From assembly GCF_016887565.1 (NCBI RefSeq), contig NZ_CP069396.1:7918001-7982000 (forward strand): a stretch of DNA of 64,000 nt. Direction: 5' to 3'. The position numbers were made by a program, and so were the translations under genes. The notes beneath the pieces are model-generated. The model worked only from the letters and a program-made list of their open reading frames with translations. It was not told the DNA's origin and searched no databases. This stretch comes from Archangium violaceum. GTDB lineage: Bacteria; Myxococcota; Myxococcia; Myxococcales; Myxococcaceae. This document shows, piece by piece, positions 27,101 to 35,156 of the stretch (positions are counted from its first letter, which is position 1; the number at the start of each line of letters is the position of its first letter).

Positions 27101-28329
27101 CGGGCCGTGGGGTAGCCGAAGCAGGCCAGCATCTCCTCACCGATGGAGAGGGCGATGGCGCCTTCATACCGCTGGATGATGTCCGCGCAGCGGCGGTGGA
27201 AGGCCGCATGCCGCTCGCTGGCGTCCTCGGGATCGAGCCACCCCTCGTTGCTGGAGGAAGTCACGAGCGTGCAGGACACCAGCGTCACCTGCCGCCGCTG
27301 GGGAGGCACGAACTTCGGCGTCTCGCGCCAGGGCCCGAGCGAGTCCTCCAACCGGCGCAGCCACGTCCGCAGCTCGGACGCGCTGCCCAGGCGCCGCGCG
27401 GGCTCCTTGACCAGCAGGGCGGCCACGAGCCGCTCCACCTCCTCGGGGAGCTCCGGGACGCGCTCGCGCACGGCAGGCACCGGCTCGGGAGACAGCACCC
27501 GTTCCCGCAGCTCCTGGAGCGAGGTGAACGGATAGGGAAACTCCCCCGTGAGCATCTCGTACATCAGCACGCCCGCCGCCCAGAGGTCGGTCCGCGCGTC
27601 CTGCTCTCCTCCCCGCCACTGCTCTGGCGCCATATAGGCGGGCGTGCCGGCCGTGGGCAGGTGGGGAACGATCGGGGAGCTGCTGGACATGAGGTGCGCC
27701 AGCCCGAAGTCGAGCAGCTTCACCCTGCCGTCGCGGGTGAGGAGGACATTGCTCGGCTTGAGGTCGCGGTGGACGATGTGGTGCGCGTGGGCATGGGCCA
27801 GACCCGCGGCCACGGCGTCCAGGATCTCCAGCGTCCGCCGAAGGCCCGGCCTGCCCCGCCGCAACACCGAGGTCAGCGACTCCCCCTCCAAGCACTCCAT
27901 CACCAGGAAAGGAACGTTGGGCTCCCACGGCGCGCCTCTCCACTCGGAGACATCGAAGAGCCGGACGATGTTCTCGTGATCGAGCTGGGCAATGGCCCGG
28001 GCCTCCTCCCACAACCGGGAGCCCGACAGCTGCCCGGCCCGCGCGCTCCGGGGCAGCAGGAACTTGAGGGCCACCTCGCGTCGAAGCTCGACGTCCCGGG
28101 CCCGGAAGACGCGTCCCATCGCGCCTCCGCCCAGCTCCTCGAGAATCTCGAACCGGCGCCCCTCGCCTCCTCCCATCCGCGCTCCGGGCAGGGGCACCCG
28201 GAGCAGCGCATCCGCATGGGCCACCTCGCGCAGGAAGGAGTCCTCGAAGTCCCCCTCCTCCTCGGAGACGGAAGCCTCTGACGGGGGCACGTCCCCCTGC
28301 TCGCTCTCCCGGATGTATTCCTCCTTCAT
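24199..28329 (-). CDS. Ser/Thr kinase, cyclase-like, AAA ATPase and TPR giant regulator
   Basis: A 1376-residue cytoplasmic protein. Residues about 58-335 form a eukaryote-like kinase with the glycine loop GGGAMGRV, the VAIK-type Lys in VALKFL, HRDLKPSN (Asp189), DFGLAH and MAPEQW, so it looks active. Residues about 350-515 align with class III cyclase domains of the type fused to AAA regulators, but the metal Asp positions are lost (SCTLVTSSS instead of FADLVGST; IGEEMLACFG instead of GDGVLA). A STAND-like AAA domain has Walker A GEAGIGKS (Lys573) and Walker B VVEDLHWAD (Asp699). The C-terminal 500 residues are TPR-like. There is no DNA-binding domain. ATG at 28329 follows a GGGGG stretch; TTG at 28332 is the alternative. 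Confidence 0.88.
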   Translation of the reverse strand: MKEEYIRESEQGDVPPSEASVSEEEGDFEDSFLREVAHADALLRVPLPGARMGGGEGRRFEILEELGGGAMGRVFRARDVELRREVALKFLLPRSARAGQLSGSRLWEEARAIAQLDHENIVRLFDVSEWRGAPWEPNVPFLVMECLEGESLTSVLRRGRPGLRRTLEILDAVAAGLAHAHAHHIVHRDLKPSNVLLTRDGRVKLLDFGLAHLMSSSSPIVPHLPTAGTPAYMAPEQWRGGEQDARTDLWAAGVLMYEMLTGEFPYPFTSLQELRERVLSPEPVPAVRERVPELPEEVERLVAALLVKEPARRLGSASELRTWLRRLEDSLGPWRETPKFVPPQRRQVTLVSCTLVTSSSNEGWLDPEDASERHAAFHRRCADIIQRYEGAIALSIGEEMLACFGYPTAREDDSERAVRAGLQLTRAFQEESRHLDHPGLAVRVGIHTDEVVFDALSLDGQGRLPALQGEAPRVAASLSRQAGASTVLLSGTTWRLVRGAFESEPIGLPPVETYRVLRERGVASRFERALVAGGLSPLVGRDCELERLRGFWTRARDGVGACLLLSGEAGIGKSRLIQELWERVSPESSYRLRCQCWWQFRNSAFSPLIELLRCFFQFGSDALQRQKPSEVDARLMALGVPPKLWREISVLLAAPCTGDDSCLAALENQKECKRMVLDALRLLFLRMAEERPVLLVVEDLHWADPSTLELLGLLSEHISKARLLVVLSARPEFQPSWPPHLGFHPIVLDRLSSESTVALVRGLARGRSLPEETVSQLVAKTDGIPLFVEEMTRLVLEREPGGHLPPIPVTLRELLLSRLDALPPRQKALAQLCAVVGRGFSHALISQLLARDEALLQEDLAGLVSAGLLQRSWEEPGGDAYQFRHALIQEAAYQSLPRSSRRQHHRRVAQALVERFQDVVSARPEVLAHHYTEAGEYAVALPHWERAAQMAIVRSASLEALSHTQQALALLRHLPDRRAYQGDELRLLNSLGILLMDIKGYGSPEVERTYARVLELFRQMGDVVPQLELLWMGLGAYFSMTGRFDRMQELAEQLLLLGQRRKSPELIAQGYRMFSTLCFQKGELDRALDYREQVTWLMSSRSALNGVLDEKLWSTERVDDLVIQSFVYVLRIQPLESQQCMNELLALARGRGHPVNRVCALIHAAGIHQLHGDARGTLRLSEEGLGLASGIWLQPLVAGGRALRGWALTRLGRTREGLEAMRSGIDQLKELGSKAFMHYFLGLLADVYLELGRVEEGLSAVEAGLRISEETGARFFEAELHRIHGELLRADGREAEARCCLLRALAVARRQRASLFELRATLALARQPDMAHPEAAPRRLARLCGRFAPDLDVKELHEARLLLEQLREGGREGVSA

Positions 28330-28512
28330 CAATCGCCCCCATGCCGTGCGTGCACCCTCCTCATGGGTAACGGCGAGTCATCAAGAGGACTGAAAGAATT
28401 ACCCCCCTTCCGGAAGCGGTCCCGGTCTCCCGGGCTCCTCCTTCCTCTCGATTCGAGGCCATACCGAGCGCCGGGAGGGCTGGCACGCCGCATGCTGTAC
28501 GGACTGTCCACC

Positions 28513-29448
28513 ATGAGCGTCGCGCTTCGTGCTCGAAGCACCTTGCAGCTGGTGAAGCAGGCCTTCTCGGAGTGGAACGAGGACAAGGCGCCGATGTTCG
28601 CCGCCTCGCTCTCCTACTACACGATGTTCTCGATCGCGCCGGTGCTCGTCATCGCCGTCAGCGTGGCCGGAATGGTCTTCGGCGAGGAGGCAGCGCGGGG
28701 CCAGGTCCAGGCGCAGCTCCAGGATCTGGTCGGCCAGAGCGGAGCCGAGGTCATCGGGCAGATGATGATCAGCGCTCGGAAGCCGAGCGCCGGAATCCTC
28801 GCGACGGCGCTGGGGGTGATCGCGCTGATCTTCGGTGCGACGGGTGTCTTCGTGCAGCTCCAGGAGGCGCTCAACCACATCTGGCACGTCCAGCCTCCGC
28901 CCCGGAACGGAGTGCTGAACTTCCTGCGCAGCCGCTTCCTGTCGTTCGCGATGGTGCTGGTGATTGGCTTCCTGCTGCTCGTCTCGCTGGTGGTGAGCGC
29001 CGCGCTGGCGGGAATCGGCGCCTGGTTCGACCACGTGTTTCCCGGCTGGACGCTGCTGTGGCAGGGGCTCAACCTCGTCATCTCCTTCGCCGTCATCACC
29101 GTGCTGTTCGCGATGATGTACAAGCTGCTGCCCGACACACACGTGGCCTGGCGGGATGTCTGGCTCGGCGCGGCCGTGACGTCCCTGCTCTTCAGCCTGG
29201 GGAAGCTCGGCATCGGCCTGTACCTGGGACGGAGCACCGTGGCCTCGAGCTACGGCGCGGCGGGCTCGCTGGCCGTCGTGCTCATCTGGGTCTACTACTC
29301 CGCGCAGATCCTCTTCCTGGGGGCGGAGTTCACCCAGGTCTACGCCCGGAGCCACGGCAGCCGCACGGGAGAGCCCTGGCCGGTCCGGGAGAGCGCGCTC
29401 CCGGTCACTCCGCGCGAGACCCCGCGGACCCCGCGCCCGACGTCCTGA
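28513..29448 (+). CDS. YihY/BrkB family inner-membrane protein
   Basis: A 311-residue polytopic membrane protein with about six hydrophobic segments. Family landmarks are the N-terminal amphipathic NEDKAPMFAASLSYYTMFSIAPVL, the central FGATGVFVQLQEALNHIW and the C-terminal SSYGAAGSLAVVLIWVYYSAQ ending in GAEFTQVYA. The molecular role of the family is not settled; the old RNase BN label is not supported. The frame is open back to 28363, but the conserved region begins just after ATG 28513; 28492 is another start. It is divergent from the kinase giant. Pro/Thr-rich tail. Confidence 0.85.
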   Translation: MSVALRARSTLQLVKQAFSEWNEDKAPMFAASLSYYTMFSIAPVLVIAVSVAGMVFGEEAARGQVQAQLQDLVGQSGAEVIGQMMISARKPSAGILATALGVIALIFGATGVFVQLQEALNHIWHVQPPPRNGVLNFLRSRFLSFAMVLVIGFLLLVSLVVSAALAGIGAWFDHVFPGWTLLWQGLNLVISFAVITVLFAMMYKLLPDTHVAWRDVWLGAAVTSLLFSLGKLGIGLYLGRSTVASSYGAAGSLAVVLIWVYYSAQILFLGAEFTQVYARSHGSRTGEPWPVRESALPVTPRETPRTPRPTS

Positions 29449-29630
29449 CTCCTCCCGGGTGTCAGGAGCCAGCGGCGGGCCCGTCATGGTAGGGTGAAGG
29501 GGCCGCTCGCGGGACTGTGATGCGACTTCCGAACCGAGCCTTTGGAGCTTGACTAGCCAGTCGTGTCCTCTCTCCCCGAGCGGCTCCTCTTTTCCCGCCC
29601 GAGCCCTGGATGGGGTCGAAGGAGTTCGCC

Positions 29631-31127
29631 GTGAAGGACCCGGCGTTGGCGCGCGCCGAGCAGGTCGCCCGCGAGGATCTGGTGATGTTCGTGAACGCGT
29701 GCTTCTCCTGCACGGGGCAGCGCGAGTTCTACAACGACGCGCGAGGCCAGTCGGTCGCCATCGACTTCCTGCACGAGTACATCCTGGGCAACTACCGCCG
29801 CCTCTACGCGCGGACGCTCGCCGCGGGCATCAACCACTTCAACCAGGCGCAGATCCTCCTCAACCTGCTGGCCACCGGGAAGCAGACGCCTCCCGAGGAT
29901 CGGCGGGAGGAGGGAGCACTCATCGCCTCGGCGCTCCGGGCCCTGCCGCCGCAGCGGGCCTTCCGGGTGCTGGAGCTGCTGCGCGAGCGGCGCATCAACA
30001 ACCGCCGGGCACGCGCCATCGCCCGCGAGTACCTGGAGGGGCGTCCGGACCTGAGCTTCGACGCGGTGAAGTACCGCGCCAAGCTGCGGGCCACGGTGGC
30101 GCACGGGCACATGAAGCTCCCGGGTGAGCTGAATCCCTTCCTCTTCCACGGCTGGCGCAAGCGCGTGTACACGACGCCGCTGCTGGAGAAGTTCCGCCAG
30201 GCCCACTACGACCAGGGCGCCCTCTTCGAGCTGCCCTTCACCATCGCCGAGGGGCTGGCCATGAAGCACGGCATCCCCCGGGGGGTGTTCCTCGAGCGCA
30301 TCGAGCCGCGCCTCACCATGGCCGAGCGGCTGCGCCTGCAGGGAGCCGCGGCGCGCGAGGACGGAGCCATCGCCATCGACCTCGGACGGGCGCCGCTCAC
30401 GAAGCTGGCGCTCTACGTGCTCTCCCTGAAGCCGGAGACGCGGCGGGAGCGGCGCGCCGAGCTGCATGCCGCGCTGGAGCAGTCCGCCGCGAGGACGCTG
30501 CGCCGGGCCCCGGTGCCGCTGGGCCGGGTGGCCGCCGTGCTGGACAACAGCTATTCCGCCTCCGGCTCCACCGAGAAGCGCCGCCGTCCGTTGGGCGTGG
30601 CGCTCGCCGCGCATTACCTGCTGTCCGCCTCGGCCCGCGAGTACCGCGCCTTCTGGACGAACCCCCTCGAGGATCCTTTGCTCCTGGAGGCTCGAGGACA
30701 GACCGACCTGGCCACCCCGCTGCTCGACGCCCTGGACTGGAGGCCGGACCAGGTGGTCGTCGTGTCGGACGGCTACGACAACGATCCGCCGAACGCCGTG
30801 GCCGAGGTGACCCGCGTCTTCCGCACGAGGCTGGACCCCTCGCGCCGCACGTCCATCGTCCACGCGAACCCCGTGTTCGCCTCGGAGCTCTACGCACCGC
30901 GAGGCATTGGCGCCCTCGTGCCGACGGTGGGCGTGCGGGACGCGGAGGATCTCCCCACGGTGCTGGGCTTCGCGCGCTTCGCGGAGGGCGCGGCCCCGCT
31001 GTCGGAGCTGGAGGACTACCTCGCGGCGCGCGTCCGGCGGCTGCTCGAGCGCGGGCAGCGGGGACAGGAGCCGGTGGAGTCCCAGATGACGGCTGGGGAG
31101 CCCCTCCCCGCCGAGGAGGAGGCGTGA
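29631..31127 (+). CDS. TROVE-like helical repeat plus vWA domain protein
   Basis: A 498-residue soluble protein. The first 280 residues are helical and repeat-like (FLHEYILGNYRRLYARTL, FNQAQILLNLLATGK, RINNRRARAIAREYL); the remainder is a vWA-type fold with a MIDAS: D-N-S-Y-S at Asp305-Ser309, Thr358 in GQTDLATP and Asp380 in VVSDGYDND. Helical repeats then vWA is the layout of Ro60/TROVE RNA-binding proteins, but similarity is by architecture only. Start is GTG at 29631 because AAGGAG stands eight bases upstream; the ATG at 29610 has no such site. The stop overlaps the next gene's ATG (TGATG), so the two products are probably made together. Confidence 0.68.
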   Translation: MKDPALARAEQVAREDLVMFVNACFSCTGQREFYNDARGQSVAIDFLHEYILGNYRRLYARTLAAGINHFNQAQILLNLLATGKQTPPEDRREEGALIASALRALPPQRAFRVLELLRERRINNRRARAIAREYLEGRPDLSFDAVKYRAKLRATVAHGHMKLPGELNPFLFHGWRKRVYTTPLLEKFRQAHYDQGALFELPFTIAEGLAMKHGIPRGVFLERIEPRLTMAERLRLQGAAAREDGAIAIDLGRAPLTKLALYVLSLKPETRRERRAELHAALEQSAARTLRRAPVPLGRVAAVLDNSYSASGSTEKRRRPLGVALAAHYLLSASAREYRAFWTNPLEDPLLLEARGQTDLATPLLDALDWRPDQVVVVSDGYDNDPPNAVAEVTRVFRTRLDPSRRTSIVHANPVFASELYAPRGIGALVPTVGVRDAEDLPTVLGFARFAEGAAPLSELEDYLAARVRRLLERGQRGQEPVESQMTAGEPLPAEEEA

Positions 31128-32287
31128 TGACCCGGGAAAAGACGAGGCGCCTCCTGCCCACGGGCCTGCGGCTGGCGCCCTCACAGGTGTGGGGCAACAT
31201 CCGCCTGGTGCCGGTGCTGCGGGACGAGGTGCGGGGAGATCTGCGCTTCGCCCGGCGGACGTACGACGATGCCCTCGCCGTCGTCTCGCTGAAGGGCGGG
31301 CTGATGGAGCCCGGGCTCAAGTACGTCTCCTACGTGCCGCACGGGCTGGTGATGTCGTGGGACAACAAGCAGGCGGAGGTGGTCGCCGGAACGCGGCTCC
31401 AAAAGCCCGATGGCAAGGTGCTGAAGGCCGGCCCGTTCACCGTGCGCGTGATGCACCGCATGGCGCGCCGGGAGGACAAGAACCGGCTGCGGCTGCTGCC
31501 GCTGCACCTGGCGATGGAGGGCTTCCTCGCCATGCACTTCGGCGGACCGGAGGTGGCGTGGACCGAGTACTCGCAGGAGGCCCTCTCCCACGGGTTGGAT
31601 CCCCGGAGCGAGTGGTCGGTGCCCGGCTGGGCGAGCGCGGCCTTCGACGAGGCCCTGCGCGTCTTCGAGATCCACGAGCAGCAGGTGGGGGTGCTCATCT
31701 TCAAGGCCGACATGCTGCTGTCCGCCTGCATCGTCTCGCACCCCGAGGACTACCGGGCGTTGCACCGGGCGCTGCTGGAAGACTTCTACGGCGAGCTGCT
31801 GCTGCAGTATGGCTTCCTCGCCAACGCGGCCGACCTGTGGCTGTCCATCGACGACCAGCGGGTCGCCTCGATGGCCGACCTGCGGGATGCCGTCGGGCGC
31901 ATGCGGCGCGACTGGGCGGACTTCCAGGGCTTCATGGCCGGAGGCCTCTTCGGCGCGGAGGTGACGACGAGCACCGTCTACGAGGCGGGGCCGTTCCACC
32001 TCGAGCGCTTCGTCACCAGCCTGGTGCCCTCCGAGGAGAACCACATCGGCGAAGTCATCGTGCGAGCAGACGGCACGCTCGAGTACCTCAAGACGTACCG
32101 CCTCTCGGCGGCGCAGACGCGGCGGGCCTATCTGCTCAAGCAGCTCGCGGGCGCCGGCTGGAACCTGGAGCGCGCGGCGGCCGGCCTGAAGACCACCCGG
32201 GAGGACCTGGTGGTCCGCCTGCACAACGCCGGCTTCGGCTACCTGCTCAAGGAGTCCGTGCTACGCGAGGCCCTGCGGCACGCGTAG
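31127..32287 (+). CDS. ARPP-2-like domain protein with C-terminal helix-turn-helix-like tail
   Basis: A 386-residue protein. The opening LRLAPSQVWGNIRLVPVLRDEV and the segment VSYVPHGLVMSW resemble the ARPP-2 type proteins described as associates of ADP-ribosylglycohydrolase and rhodanese-phosphatase modules; this is from memory of the family and needs a profile search. The last 50 residues (RRAYLLKQLAGAGWNLERAAAGLKTTREDLVVRLHNAGF) read like a Fis-type helix-turn-helix. The ATG overlaps the preceding vWA gene stop, with GAGGAGG six bases upstream, so a complex or coupled function is likely. The 3' end overlaps the convergent gene by 27 bp. Confidence 0.6.
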   Translation: MTREKTRRLLPTGLRLAPSQVWGNIRLVPVLRDEVRGDLRFARRTYDDALAVVSLKGGLMEPGLKYVSYVPHGLVMSWDNKQAEVVAGTRLQKPDGKVLKAGPFTVRVMHRMARREDKNRLRLLPLHLAMEGFLAMHFGGPEVAWTEYSQEALSHGLDPRSEWSVPGWASAAFDEALRVFEIHEQQVGVLIFKADMLLSACIVSHPEDYRALHRALLEDFYGELLLQYGFLANAADLWLSIDDQRVASMADLRDAVGRMRRDWADFQGFMAGGLFGAEVTTSTVYEAGPFHLERFVTSLVPSEENHIGEVIVRADGTLEYLKTYRLSAAQTRRAYLLKQLAGAGWNLERAAAGLKTTREDLVVRLHNAGFGYLLKESVLREALRHA

Positions 32288-33811
32288 CCCGGACGCGGTG
32301 GACGCGCCCTCCCCCGCCACCCGGGGCGACTCGGGCGCCGCGTCCTTCGACAGCAGGATGAGCCGCGTGGCCTCCTGGGCCCTCACCTTCATGGGCCGCG
32401 TCACCTCCATGAGCATCGAGCCACGAGCGACCGTCCACAGGCCCTCGTGCTCGACCTCCAGCACGCCCGACAGCACGAACACGTGGGTGCCCGCCTCGAG
32501 GGAGAGCGTCGCCTGGGCCTTCAGATCGCGGTGCTCGCCGCGCTGCACCCAGGCCAGCCGCCCCTTGCGTCCGAGGTGCCCGTAGCGATCGAGCCCGCGC
32601 ACCAGGTCGTCGAAGCGGCGCTCGGCGAACCGCAGCCACACGCCCTGCCGGAGGTTGACGTTGGACTCCATCAGCGGCAGCAGCGCCGAGCGGGGGATGC
32701 GCACCAGCATGGACGCGGTGGCGGTGCGGATGGAGGCGGAGCGGCGCTCCCCCGCGAGCATGGCGATCTCCCCGAACAGCGAGCCGCTGCCGAGCTCGTC
32801 CACGACCTTCTCCCGCTCACCGCCCTCGGCCAGCACATAGACCGCGCCGCTGGCGAGCAGGTACATCTCGTCGCTGGCATCGCCCCTGTGGAAGACGTAC
32901 TTGCCCCCCGCGATGGTGATGATCTCCGAGCGCCGGGCCAGCTCCCGCAGGGTGACCTCGTCGAAGTGCGAGAAGAGGGCCGCCCGGCGCAACTGCCGCA
33001 GCACCTCGGGGCGCAGCATGCGGGCACCGATGGACGTCTTCTGCACCAGGGCCGCCGTCGCCTGGATGGGCTGGCGCAGCTTCCGCTGGCCCATGGAGCG
33101 GATCATGTTCACCAGGTTGGGCACGGTGATGGGCACCACCGTCACCAGCCCGTGTCCCTCGACGTAGCCCGGGTTGGCCTCGACGAAGTAGCGCGCCGGG
33201 GGCTTGTCACAGTGCAGCCAGTACTCGCGCTCCATCTCCGTCTCGCGCGTGCGCCAGCCCACCTCGCGCACCAGGGGATTGGCCGGCGCCACCCGCTCCA
33301 GGCCGAACTCCGTGGCCAGCTCGTCCATGAAGCCCAGCAGCTCCGGCGGCGTCTCCTGCTCGCGCCGGGGCCAGACCTCGCCGAAGTACTTGGCGAACAG
33401 CGAGTAGCTGGACGGGTGCACCAGCGAGCCCAGGTAGAACGCCCGCCGGCCCGGGTGCTTCAGCAGGTAGCTCAGCGCCATCTTCAGCCCGAAGCGCGCG
33501 TTGGCGTTGCCCCCCCGGTACGCACGCAGCGAGCCCGCCTCCGCGCGGAACACCGCCGTGGGCACTCCGCCGAAATGCTTCTCGAAGATGTGCAGGGCGA
33601 AGTAGCCGACCGTCTCCCCGGCCTCGTTCTTGTGGAGCTGGATCCACGTGTGATCGGCCTTCGAGTCGATCACGTACTTCCTGAAGGACTCCCGCTCCAC
33701 GCCGTCGAAGATCTGCCGATGCACCTCGTAGAGCGCGTCGGTGAGACTCGCGCGCTCCTCGGGGGACATGGACTTGGGAATGACGACATCGCTGTGCGTG
33801 ATGGCGGGCAT
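32261..33811 (-). CDS. GNAT-like N-terminus fused to cyclic-nucleotide-binding domain
   Basis: A 516-residue protein. Residues about 15-180 look like an acyltransferase of GNAT type (LYEVHRQIFDG, VGYFALHIFEKHFGG, RAFYLGSLVHPSSYSLFAKYFG), though no classic acetyl-CoA loop is obvious. Residues about 280-390 are a cNMP-binding domain: FSHFDEVTLRELARR, YVFHRGDASDEMYLL, and the phosphate-binding cassette GSLFGEIAMLAGERRSASI with the conserved Glu and Arg. A beta-rich C-terminus follows. cAMP or cGMP could regulate acyl transfer, by analogy with mycobacterial cAMP-dependent protein acetyltransferases, although the domain order is reversed. ATG at 33811 follows GGGAGA. Confidence 0.72.
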   Translation of the reverse strand: MPAITHSDVVIPKSMSPEERASLTDALYEVHRQIFDGVERESFRKYVIDSKADHTWIQLHKNEAGETVGYFALHIFEKHFGGVPTAVFRAEAGSLRAYRGGNANARFGLKMALSYLLKHPGRRAFYLGSLVHPSSYSLFAKYFGEVWPRREQETPPELLGFMDELATEFGLERVAPANPLVREVGWRTRETEMEREYWLHCDKPPARYFVEANPGYVEGHGLVTVVPITVPNLVNMIRSMGQRKLRQPIQATAALVQKTSIGARMLRPEVLRQLRRAALFSHFDEVTLRELARRSEIITIAGGKYVFHRGDASDEMYLLASGAVYVLAEGGEREKVVDELGSGSLFGEIAMLAGERRSASIRTATASMLVRIPRSALLPLMESNVNLRQGVWLRFAERRFDDLVRGLDRYGHLGRKGRLAWVQRGEHRDLKAQATLSLEAGTHVFVLSGVLEVEHEGLWTVARGSMLMEVTRPMKVRAQEATRLILLSKDAAPESPRVAGEGASTASGLRVPQGLA

Positions 33812-33827
33812 GTCTCCCGCTTTTACC

Positions 33828-35012
33828 TCACTTCACGCCCGCCGCGCGGCGGAGCAGCACCCCCTTGAGGCGGTTCAGCCGCTTGCTCGCCGTCACGGTC
33901 ATCGAGGCCAGGTCCGTGGGATACCGGGTGAGCGACTCGTACCCGTCCCGCGTCACCAGCACGGTGTCCGAGTGGCGGATGCCTCCCACGCCGGGCAGGT
34001 AGATACCGGGCTCGATGCTGATGAGCATGTTCTCCCGCAGGACGTCCGTGCTGCCGTCGGCCACCCAGGGGGCTTCGTGGTTGCCCAGTCCGAAGCCATG
34101 ACCCGTGCGGTGCAGCAGCCGGTCGCCGTAGCCCTCCTGGTGGAGGAAGTCCCTCGCCGTGGCGTCGAGCTCCGCGCAAGCCACGCCGGGCCGCACCAGG
34201 GCGAAGGCCCGCCGCCGCGCCTCCATCATGGCCGCGAACGCCGCCCGCTCCTCCTGCCGGGGGGGTGAGAGGAAGTAGGTGCGCTCGCACTCGGCGGCGT
34301 AGCCATTGACGCGCAGGAAGGCCAGGGCGATGTGCGGGCCATCCTCCAGCCGGTCCGCGATGGACGGCACCCCGTGGGGCTGAGCGCTCAGGGGCGCCGG
34401 CCAGCTCCCCACCAGCACGCTGCTGGTCAACACGTCGTAGCCGGACTCCCGCATGATGTGCAGCTGCACCGAGCGCCCCTGCGAGAAGAGCTCCAGCACG
34501 GACACGCCGTGGTACGAGGCCGCCAGGAGCCTGCCCACCGCCGCGTCCGAGTAACGCGCCGCATCACGGAGCATCCGCACCTCGGCGGCGGACTTCACCA
34601 CGCGAAGCTCCTCGATGAGGGGCAGCACCCGCGGCGAGAGGTGCGCGAGCCGGCCGGCGATCTCCTGTGACAGGGACGGCTCGAGGCCCACCCGGGTGTG
34701 GCCCGCGAGCAGTTCCAGCAACCGGTCCGCCCAGCCCTGCCCGGCGGGCGCGGGATAGTCCCAGTAGTGCAGCACCTCCTCCACGTTGGGCGCGGCGCGC
34801 AGGTGCTGCCGCTCGAGCGCGGGCACCAGCAGCACGGGCGGACCCCCGGGTCGTACGAGGATGAAGAATGGGCGCTCCAGGGGCCGGTAGGAGACGCCGG
34901 TCAGGTAATAGATGCTGTCCTCGCTGGTGACGAGGAACGCATCGAGCCCGGCCTCGGCCACCTTCTGGCGCAAGCGCTCCATCCGCTCCAGGTATTCGCC
35001 GCGTGGAATCAT
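33828..35012 (-). CDS. M24 (pita-bread) family protein, creatinase-type active site
   Basis: A 394-residue two-domain pita-bread protein of the Xaa-Pro peptidase/creatinase superfamily. The N-terminal half is the creatinase-N domain (YYLTGVSYRPLERPFFI) and the C-terminal half the catalytic domain (LLHRTGHGFGLGNHEAPWV, LISIEPGIYLPG). The dinuclear metal ligands are mostly absent: the usual Asp pair region reads AFLRVNGYAAECERTYF, and the last Glu is Ser in GIRHSDTVLV. The residues used by metal-free creatinase are kept: His213 in AQPHGV, Glu243 in ECERTYF and Glu334 in SIEPGI. It may therefore be a metal-independent amidinohydrolase or an atypical peptidase. ATG at 35012 has GAGGAGAGG upstream. 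Confidence 0.82.
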   Translation of the reverse strand: MIPRGEYLERMERLRQKVAEAGLDAFLVTSEDSIYYLTGVSYRPLERPFFILVRPGGPPVLLVPALERQHLRAAPNVEEVLHYWDYPAPAGQGWADRLLELLAGHTRVGLEPSLSQEIAGRLAHLSPRVLPLIEELRVVKSAAEVRMLRDAARYSDAAVGRLLAASYHGVSVLELFSQGRSVQLHIMRESGYDVLTSSVLVGSWPAPLSAQPHGVPSIADRLEDGPHIALAFLRVNGYAAECERTYFLSPPRQEERAAFAAMMEARRRAFALVRPGVACAELDATARDFLHQEGYGDRLLHRTGHGFGLGNHEAPWVADGSTDVLRENMLISIEPGIYLPGVGGIRHSDTVLVTRDGYESLTRYPTDLASMTVTASKRLNRLKGVLLRRAAGVK

Positions 35013-35156
35013 GTACGCCCTCTCCTCACAGGAAGGGACGAGTCTCGCCCGAACCCGTGACAGATTTCGACTTCTTCCCGCCATTCAATTCCAGACATGA
35101 GACCTTGTGAGACGATGAATTCGATCTCCCCTTCGTGCCTCACAGGAGGTAGCAAG

